Source of the DNA: an uncultured Treponema sp. | GTDB lineage: Bacteria > Spirochaetota > Spirochaetia > Treponematales > Treponemataceae | Reading direction: 5' to 3' | Length of the DNA stretch: 25,819 bases | Assembly (NCBI GenBank): GCA_937877535.1 | Contig: CALFJF010000076.1 | Span: forward strand, 1 to 25,819 | Shown here: positions 21,118 through 25,819 of the stretch, in pieces | How the letters are laid out: every line of letters begins with the position of its first letter | Numbering within the stretch: the first letter of the stretch is position 1 | The notes under the pieces: model-generated | Seen by the model: the letters and a program-made list of their open reading frames with translations, nothing else | Databases searched by the model: none | What the model was told of the DNA's origin: nothing | Position numbers and translations under genes: made by a program

Positions 21118-22452
21118 TTAACTACCAACTTTACTTTCCCACAGCAGATTTATGGCACAAATACGCTCGCGCTCGGCAAGAAAACACATAACGAGTTCAG
21201 GGTCAAATTGAGTGCCAGAAAGTCGCTGGATTTCAATGAACGCATCGTCCACACTCCACGCCTCTTTGTAAACTCGGCGATGACTTAATGCGTCAAAAAC
21301 GTCGGCAATCGCAACAATTCGAGCAGAAAGCGGGATTTCTTCGCCTTTTAACGGGCGCGTTACCACAACAGGCTCTCCCGTAACATAAGACGAAAAATCA
21401 ATCGCGCCAGGATACCCTTTTTCGCTGCCGTTCCACCATTCGTGGTGATGAAGCGCAACATCGCGCGCCATTATGTCAATATCGCTTTCTGGTTCCGTGA
21501 ACAAAATCGCGCCAATGCACGTATGCCCTTCCATTATTGCGCGTTCTTCTTCCGTAAAACGCCCCGGACCTGGCTTTTTCAAAATCACGTCAGACACGCC
21601 GACTTTTCCAAAATCGTGGCACTGAGCAGCAATTTTCAAAAGGTCGCGGAATTTTTGCATTTTTTCAAGAGCGATTCCGTGAACTTTGGCGTAATGCACG
21701 TAAATCACGTCGGAAAACTCCGCGACGCGCTTTACGTGATGATACGTTTCTTTTGGGTCACGATATTCCGCCATTCGCTGCATTCTCCGAATCATGTTGT
21801 TTGTCAAATACGAATGTTCCAAAGCCTGCGTCGCGCTGTCCGCAAAATGCTTTATAAAAAGCAATGCGTCCTCGTCAAAAGAAACCACGTTTCCGTTTTC
21901 ATCTTGCGCATTTATGATTTGAAGCACGCCCAAAGACTGCCTGTTTGACGTTATGAGCGGAATGGTCAGCATGGAGCGCGTTTTATAACGCATTTGCTCG
22001 TCTGTATAGGCATCAAACGAGTATTCTTTTTCAGAGGAGATTTTGTACACATCGTCGATATTCAATATTTCGCCAGAAAGTACGGAATATCCCGCAATCG
22101 ACCGCTCCGTTATGTTGAACGAAAAATTTTTGTAATCGTCTTGATTTTTTGTGTCATTTTGAGCGTATTTGATTCTGAGCATTTTGTTTTTGAAATACTT
22201 TTTTCGCTCAGAAACGGGCATAGCATAAATCGATGGAGCGGAAACCGTGGCAGACGAAACGAGCGAACTTGACACAAAAGACCGCGGTTCTTGTTTGTCC
22301 TCAACAACGTAAATAGAACCCGCGTCTGCGTTCACGACTCGTCGCGCTTCGGAGAGAATCTGTTTCAAAAGAACTTCGGTATCGCGAATTTCATTCAGTT
22401 TTCTTCCACATTCCAAAACTGCCTGAAGTTTCTGCTCTCGACTGATATTCAT
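21118..22452 (-). CDS. GAF-HD-GYP cyclic-di-GMP phosphodiesterase (probable)
   Basis: This 444-residue protein has a GAF sensory domain (about 10-215: VVNADAGSIYVVED, RSMLTIPLI, LGVLQIINA, FADSATQALEHS) and an HD-GYP domain (about 230-430). The metal-binding HD is in QCHDFGKVG (H279, D280). EGH (310), HHHEWWNGSEKGYP (335-348), IVAIADVFDALSH and GTQFDPELV follow. The GYP motif carries an extra residue pair (GSEKGYP rather than DGxGYP), but Tyr-Pro are kept. Such enzymes degrade c-di-GMP to pGpG or GMP; GAF may sense a small ligand or redox state. No transmembrane segment is seen, so it is cytoplasmic. In spirochaetes c-di-GMP affects motility. The ribosome site is weak. Confidence 0.9.
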   Translation of the reverse strand: MNISREQKLQAVLECGRKLNEIRDTEVLLKQILSEARRVVNADAGSIYVVEDKQEPRSFVSSSLVSSATVSAPSIYAMPVSERKKYFKNKMLRIKYAQNDTKNQDDYKNFSFNITERSIAGYSVLSGEILNIDDVYKISSEKEYSFDAYTDEQMRYKTRSMLTIPLITSNRQSLGVLQIINAQDENGNVVSFDEDALLFIKHFADSATQALEHSYLTNNMIRRMQRMAEYRDPKETYHHVKRVAEFSDVIYVHYAKVHGIALEKMQKFRDLLKIAAQCHDFGKVGVSDVILKKPGPGRFTEEERAIMEGHTCIGAILFTEPESDIDIMARDVALHHHEWWNGSEKGYPGAIDFSSYVTGEPVVVTRPLKGEEIPLSARIVAIADVFDALSHRRVYKEAWSVDDAFIEIQRLSGTQFDPELVMCFLAERERICAINLLWESKVGS

Positions 22453-22518
22453 GTTTCATTCCAAAATTGCGACAATTCTATCAAAAATAAACTTTGAATT
22501 CTACGAGTTCTACACATT

Positions 22519-23361
22519 TTAAGGTATTTTTTTTCTGACAAGCGAAAAGTAAATTGGACCTGCACCATTTGTTTCATCTGGAAGAATGAACGAGCCGAAT
22601 TTTGTTTTTTGCGGCTCCAAAATCAAAGAAGTTGTAAAACGCGACACAGGCGCACAAAGCGGCGACAAAACGACTTCGGCATCGGCGTGTTTTTTAACAA
22701 GATGCGCAATTTGCCCGTCGTTTTCGCACTCACAAAGCGCACACGTTGAATAAAGCAAAAATCCGCCAGGAGCAAGAAGTCGCCAGGCAGAAGAAATGAG
22801 CGACCACTGTTCGCGCACAAGCGTTTTTACACGCGAATGAGTCCACTCCGAAAGATATTTTTCGCTCAAAAGCACATGACGCTCGCTAGAACACGGCGCG
22901 TCCAAAAGAATTCTATCAAAGCGCGAATTGTTCGATTTTTCAAGGCACAATTTAGAGCCGTCAAACGGCAAAATAAAAACGCGCTTTCGCACAGTTTCAG
23001 GAAGACACGAGTCGAGCGAAGACACGAGCCGATTTCGTCGAGCAGAACTCCTCTCGTTTGCAAAAAGACGCGCATTTTCGTCCATAAGAGAAGAAAGGAC
23101 AATGCTTTTTCCGCCAGGAGCGGCGCACATATCAAGAATTTCGGTCGCGCCCAAAAGCGGCAATGACGCGGCAGCGCAAACGCTCGCTGCGTCCAAAAAA
23201 TACGTTTTTTCTCCGCCCGCAAAAAATTCCACGGGAGCATTGGAAGATAAAAGGGCGGCGCGAAGCGTTTTCCACCGCTCGCCAAACTGATTTTCGTAAA
23301 AAGATTCAAATCCCGCCTTTCCTGTAGCAGAAACAGCCCGCGCCCGTTCGAGCCTTTTCAT
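22519..23361 (-). CDS. RsmB/NOL1-NOP2-Sun type RNA cytosine-5 methyltransferase
   Basis: This SAM-dependent methyltransferase, 280 residues, shows ILDMCAAPGGKS (residues 75-86, SAM binding), DAPCSS (154-159, motif IV Cys157) and YSTCAL (204-209, motif VI Cys207, catalytic). LPFDGSKLC matches the DASxL-type motif V region. Family substrates are C967 or C1407 of 16S rRNA or tRNA sites. It lacks the N-terminal NusB-like domain of full RsmB, so the exact target is uncertain. GGAGGAAAC precedes the ATG and it begins 21 nt after the GH3 stop, indicating an operon. Confidence 0.88.
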   Translation of the reverse strand: MKRLERARAVSATGKAGFESFYENQFGERWKTLRAALLSSNAPVEFFAGGEKTYFLDAASVCAAASLPLLGATEILDMCAAPGGKSIVLSSLMDENARLFANERSSARRNRLVSSLDSCLPETVRKRVFILPFDGSKLCLEKSNNSRFDRILLDAPCSSERHVLLSEKYLSEWTHSRVKTLVREQWSLISSAWRLLAPGGFLLYSTCALCECENDGQIAHLVKKHADAEVVLSPLCAPVSRFTTSLILEPQKTKFGSFILPDETNGAGPIYFSLVRKKIP

Positions 23362-23382
23362 GTTTCCTCCATCATCATTTTC

Positions 23383-24687
23383 TCATTTTTCATTTTTTCC
23401 GCCCGTTTCATAGATTTTTAGCCCGCTCGCGTAAGACTCGCGGAAAGAATCTTCGTCAAAAATGCTCTCGTTTCCGTCCGAAACAAAAAAAGTGCCGTCG
23501 TCATTTTTCAAAAGCGAAAGAATACCTTGCTTTATTTTGAACGAAATGACGCGACGAACGGCATCTTCTACGCGCAACGAAAACTCCGCGTCGTTTTTCA
23601 TTTCAGAGATGACATTTTTGACTTCGTGCAAGAATTTTTTTTCAGACATCATAATTACGTCAACGCCTGCTCGAATCGCCTCCACACTCGCCTTCTCTGG
23701 CGGATACCCATTTTTAGAAAGCGCGTCCATGAAAATGTCGTCAGAAATCACAAGCCCCGAAAAACCAAATTCTTTTAGCGTTTGAATCCAAAATGGCGAA
23801 AAACACGCAGGCATTTTTGTTTCTTGTTTCTCGCCCACGCTCACCACGGCGTGGCTCATCAAAACAGCGGAAGATTTTTTTGAAAGAGTGCGAAAAGACG
23901 AAACAAAGTCGTCAAAATCGTTTTCTGAAATTGAGATTTTTGGAAGCCCGATATGCGGGTCGGTTTCTCCGTTTCCTGGAAAATGCTTTAAGCACGTGGC
24001 AACTCCGTTTTCTTCAAACGAGTCCACGAACGAGCCGCCGTAAGAAAGAACGGCAGAAAGAGAGCCAAACGAGCGCGCACCCAAAAATGACTCATTTTGC
24101 ACCGTCAAAACCTCGGCAACAGGCGCAAGATTCATGTTGATTCCCAGAAGTTTCAACTGCTTTGCTTGAAAAGCGTACAGTTGTTTTGCCCCGTCAAGCG
24201 AAAATCGCTCGGCAACTTTTTTTGATGCCCACAAGACGCTCGTTTTTCCGCGAAGCCGATTCACGTCGCCGCCTTCTTGGTCAATCGCAAGAAATGGAGG
24301 CACGAGCGAATGAGAGCGCGAAAAATCGTGAACGCTTTTTGTGTACGACGCAATTTTTTCCGCGCTTTCGGAAATATTGAATGAAAAAAGGAGTGCACCT
24401 CCAGGAACGAGCGGTTGCCCGTCGGAGCGCGTTTCTACGGCACGATACAACTCATCGCCTTCGATGCTCACCAAAAATAATTGCGCCACCCGCTCTTCGT
24501 CGCAAAGAGAAGAAATGAACGAGCGAATTGCCGTCTCTTCTAACGTTTCTTCGATTTTTGATTCCGATTCTAAAAAACTGTTTTCTGTTAATATCTCTGA
24601 ATCTTTTTTTTCGTCTTCAACTGTTTTTTTCTGACAAGAATCAAGCAAAAAAGAAAGCGCAAAAATACACAAAATAATTTTTGACAT
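23383..24687 (-). CDS. Glycoside hydrolase family 3 lipoprotein (beta-N-acetylhexosaminidase-like)
   Basis: This is a 434-residue lipoprotein: signal MSKIILCIFALSFLLDSC, Cys18 after LLDS, then a Glu-rich linker to about 50. The GH3 barrel has AIDQEGGDVNRL (134-145), GINMNLAPVAEVL, KHFPGNGETDPHIGLP (234-249, with the general acid/base His245 as in NagZ) and GLVISDDIFMDAL (nucleophile Asp316). AVEAIRAGVDVIMMSE-like text follows (EAIRAGVDVIMMSEKKFL). NagZ-type enzymes release N-acetylglucosamine from muropeptides or glycans. Being anchored outside the cytoplasm, it is more likely for envelope turnover or scavenging of glycans than for cytosolic recycling. GAGGAAATTG lies before the ATG. Confidence 0.9.
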   Translation of the reverse strand: MSKIILCIFALSFLLDSCQKKTVEDEKKDSEILTENSFLESESKIEETLEETAIRSFISSLCDEERVAQLFLVSIEGDELYRAVETRSDGQPLVPGGALLFSFNISESAEKIASYTKSVHDFSRSHSLVPPFLAIDQEGGDVNRLRGKTSVLWASKKVAERFSLDGAKQLYAFQAKQLKLLGINMNLAPVAEVLTVQNESFLGARSFGSLSAVLSYGGSFVDSFEENGVATCLKHFPGNGETDPHIGLPKISISENDFDDFVSSFRTLSKKSSAVLMSHAVVSVGEKQETKMPACFSPFWIQTLKEFGFSGLVISDDIFMDALSKNGYPPEKASVEAIRAGVDVIMMSEKKFLHEVKNVISEMKNDAEFSLRVEDAVRRVISFKIKQGILSLLKNDDGTFFVSDGNESIFDEDSFRESYASGLKIYETGGKNEK

Positions 24688-24764
24688 GACAAAACAATTT
24701 CCTCATAAAAAAATGTGCAAACAAGTATAACAATAAAACCAAAAAGAATCTCAAAAAAGCGAGG

Positions 24765-24793
24765 TTGACAGGTTTTCAGTGGCTTTATATAAT
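24765..24793 (+). promoter_or_regulatory. Perfect consensus promoter of the 45-residue gene
   Basis: TTGACA (24765-24770), 17-bp spacer, TATAAT (24788-24793): both boxes and spacing match consensus exactly, the strongest predicted promoter in the window. The leader is about 24 nt. Confidence 0.93.
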
Positions 24794-24823
24794 CTGCACA
24801 CACCAAATATGAGGAGAATGAAT

Positions 24824-24961
24824 ATGGCAAACGACGCACCAAAAGTGTACAAAGTCTGGAACAACAAAACCTGCAAGGTTGAGTATTTGACGTTAAGCGA
24901 CGATATGCTCTTTGAAATCAAATACGGAAACCTGCAAAGCACCTACACGCTTTACGCATAA
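24824..24961 (+). CDS. Hypothetical 45-residue protein with a dedicated strong transcription unit
   Basis: The product opens MANDAPKVYKVWNNKTCKVE, followed by YLTLSDDMLFEIKYGNLQST and YTLYA. It looks like a small soluble beta-strand protein with no signal or membrane helix. GAGGAG lies 8 nt before the ATG. The unit consists only of promoter, gene and terminator, all within about 235 bp, suggesting high expression of a small protein. I do not recognise a family. It is divergent from the GH3 lipoprotein gene. Confidence 0.82.
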   Translation: MANDAPKVYKVWNNKTCKVEYLTLSDDMLFEIKYGNLQSTYTLYA

Positions 24962-24972
24962 CAGAAAAAAAA

Positions 24973-24999
24973 GGCTGACAAAATGTCAGTCTTTTTTTT
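24973..24999 (+). terminator. Terminator of the 45-residue gene
   Basis: CTGACA (24975-24980) and TGTCAG (24984-24989) with flanking G-C and G-T pairs form the stem. Eight T follow (24992-24999). It lies 12 bp after the stop codon. Confidence 0.92.
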
Positions 25000-25196
25000 C
25001 TATGTTTCCCGAATCGAACGCCGTCCGCTTTTCAAATGCGAAACACCGCAAACTCAAAAAAATAGAATTGCTCCTTTACACGCTGATACGGCTTTCCATC
25101 ATTTTTTCTCTTGCCGTAACTGATTGCGATACGCCACGGCTATGGCTTCCGCAAAACCATCGTCATTTCCCGTTTCTCCTGTGCCGATACATTGCG

Positions 25197-25240
25197 CGAG
25201 TTTTTCGCAAGAAAAACTCGTCAGCTTCCCGTAGGGAAGC
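25197..25240. repeat. Double-hairpin element 1
   Basis: Hairpin CGAGTTTTTC GCAA GAAAAACTCG (25197-25220) is followed 3 bp later by GCTTCCC GTA GGGAAGC (25224-25240). The total of 44 bp and two adjacent stems with 3-4 nt loops match the elements at 25341 and 25418 in form but not in sequence. Confidence 0.85.
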
Positions 25241-25340
25241 GAGCGTGTTTACGGTGTTTCCCTCCTCGGTGATGAACGCGATTTCCTCCGCGCAGGCGTT
25301 GATTGCAGCCAAAAGGTCGGTGCGCGTCATAGTGTTGGTC

Positions 25341-25383
25341 GCATCGCTTACGCGATGCTTACCGAGTTTCCTTCGGAAACTCG
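25341..25383. repeat. Double-hairpin element 2
   Basis: GCATCGC TTAC GCGATGC (25341-25358), then after TTAC a second stem CGAGTTTCC TTC GGAAACTCG (25363-25383). The total is 43 bp. The second stem carries a UUCG-type loop. Confidence 0.88.
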
Positions 25384-25417
25384 CCTCATACGGTATACAG
25401 TTTGACAAATACTTCCG

Positions 25418-25460
25418 CGAGAATGCGTAGCATTCTCGTAGGCTTTCCGACAGGAAAGCC
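25418..25460. repeat. Double-hairpin element 3
   Basis: CGAGAATGC GTA GCATTCTCG (25418-25438) and, 2 bp on, GGCTTTCC GACA GGAAAGCC (25441-25460). The total is 43 bp. It lies within the first 30 codons of the HU-like gene. Confidence 0.88.
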
Positions 25461-25670
25461 CTGTCTTCGGTGAGCGGGTTATCCCGCAATGAATAATTTG
25501 CCATTGCTTTGTTCTCCTATTGGGTAATTTGTCATTCCGAACTCGGACACATTCTTTGTCGTGTCCGCTTCGTTTCGGAATCTCCGTATGTAGATGCTGA
25601 AACAAGTTCAGCATGACCTCTGTTGTGAATCGTGGTTTCGATAAACTCAACCACCGAGCCGTGTATAAAC

Positions 25671-25721
25671 AAAAAGCCCTCCGCTGACCGAAGCGCGAAC
25701 ACGCATGGCGAGCCGAGGGCT
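25671..25721 (-). terminator. Minus-strand terminator-like hairpin
   Basis: AGCCCTC (25675-25681) and GAGGGCT (25715-25721) form a stem with a structured 33-nt interior. On the minus strand it is followed by GCTTTTTGTTT. It could end a small RNA starting before it (about 25725-25790) or a gene beyond the window. Confidence 0.6.
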
Positions 25722-25763
25722 GATTTGCGAGAAATTGGGTTGTGTTTGGGAATTGTACCAACA

Positions 25764-25785
25764 ACAAGGGGCTTAAGCCCCTTGT
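25764..25785. repeat. CTTAAG-centred palindrome (type B), distant copy
   Basis: A 22-bp perfect palindrome with the GGGGCTTAAGCCCC core found behind both antitoxin promoters. There is no toxin cassette next to it within the window. Confidence 0.88.
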
Positions 25786-25819
25786 CAACGCTATGTGGGC
25801 AGACTTCGCGCCTACGCCG

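Larger units (their letters stand above)
25163..25504 (-). pseudogene. Broken HU-like (DUF4469-type) DNA-binding protein gene with repeat insertions
   Basis: From ATG 25504 (AGGAGAAC upstream) the frame begins MANYSLRDNPLTED and later resumes family-like sequence TNTMTRTDLLAAINACAEEI and AFITEEGNTVNT, the pattern of HU-like domains with N-terminal NPLT and a final VNT. Between and after these pieces, translated hairpin elements replace host sequence: AFLSESLRECYAFSRK, SFRRKLGKHRVSD and LASLREADEFFLRKTR. No second HU half is present. Further leftward, short coding-like scraps appear in two other frames (about 25000-25170). The gene is therefore probably inactive. Confidence 0.65.
25505..25819. 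other. Non-coding terminal region made of a mosaic of palindromes
   Basis: I see no gene here. The elements are a long hairpin (ATTCCGAA...TTCGGAAT outer, GGACAC...GTGTCC inner, 25534-25581), ATGCTGAA...TTCAGCAT (25594-25614), one GTGGTT...AACCAC copy of the clpB-type palindrome (25632-25654), a terminator-like hairpin (25675-25721) and a type-B CTTAAG palindrome (25764-25785). Confidence 0.7.

Noticed and set aside
25000..25170. Short coding-like pieces in two minus frames left of the HU-like gene
   Set aside because: They are interrupted by stops, lack starts and match no family I can name. They are treated as possible remnants, not genes.
1..25819. tRNA or rRNA genes
   Set aside because: No cloverleaf with a GGTTCGA-type T-loop and no rRNA-like conserved blocks were seen on either strand by eye.

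Overview
The window most likely comes from a spirochaete of the genus Treponema. The evidence is a pair of tandem FlaA-type periplasmic flagellar sheath genes, an extended FliG paralogue of the spirochaete FliG1 type, many short exported proteins and lipoproteins, and a genome rich in small palindromic repeats. Genes on both strands use TTGACA/TATAAT-type promoters.

Left part (1 to about 6240) is accessory DNA: a 41-bp tandem repeat array, a half-length type I restriction specificity gene, two copies of a compact type I toxin-antitoxin-like cassette (about 975-1354 and 2511-3019) on either side of a lipoprotein gene, and several decayed genes. Each cassette has a 26-residue hydrophobic toxin-like peptide with its own promoter, a shared bidirectional terminator, and a convergent promoter for a short antisense RNA. 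The decayed genes are a frameshifted CsgG-domain protein, a UPF0175 antitoxin with a frameshifted PIN toxin, and a 5'-truncated CsgG/DUF1566 gene. Perfect CTTAAG-centred palindromes and longer REP-like hairpins are scattered through this part.

The middle (6244-16651) is mostly minus-strand core genes. clpB carries two in-frame insertions of a dispersed palindrome. It is followed by a tocopherol-cyclase-like protein, then a unit of fliG1, a translationally coupled M16 metalloprotease and a small protein, and finally the flaA pair with a consensus promoter and a strong terminator.

The right part (16955-21110) is plus-strand housekeeping: class II fructose-bisphosphate aldolase, the infC-rpmI-rplT translation operon, a ZapB-like coiled coil, ZapA and a DUF188 protein. 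On the minus strand, 21118-24687 holds a GAF/HD-GYP phosphodiesterase, an RsmB-type RNA methyltransferase and a GH3 lipoprotein. A compact 45-residue gene with a perfect consensus promoter and its own terminator follows. The window ends in more accessory DNA, where an HU-like gene is riddled with three double-hairpin elements.

The strongest candidate for an undescribed system is the duplicated toxin/antisense-RNA cassette. The strongest genome-level signal is the invasion of coding sequences (clpB and the HU-like gene) by palindromic elements. All family assignments come from reading motifs by eye; no database search was run.
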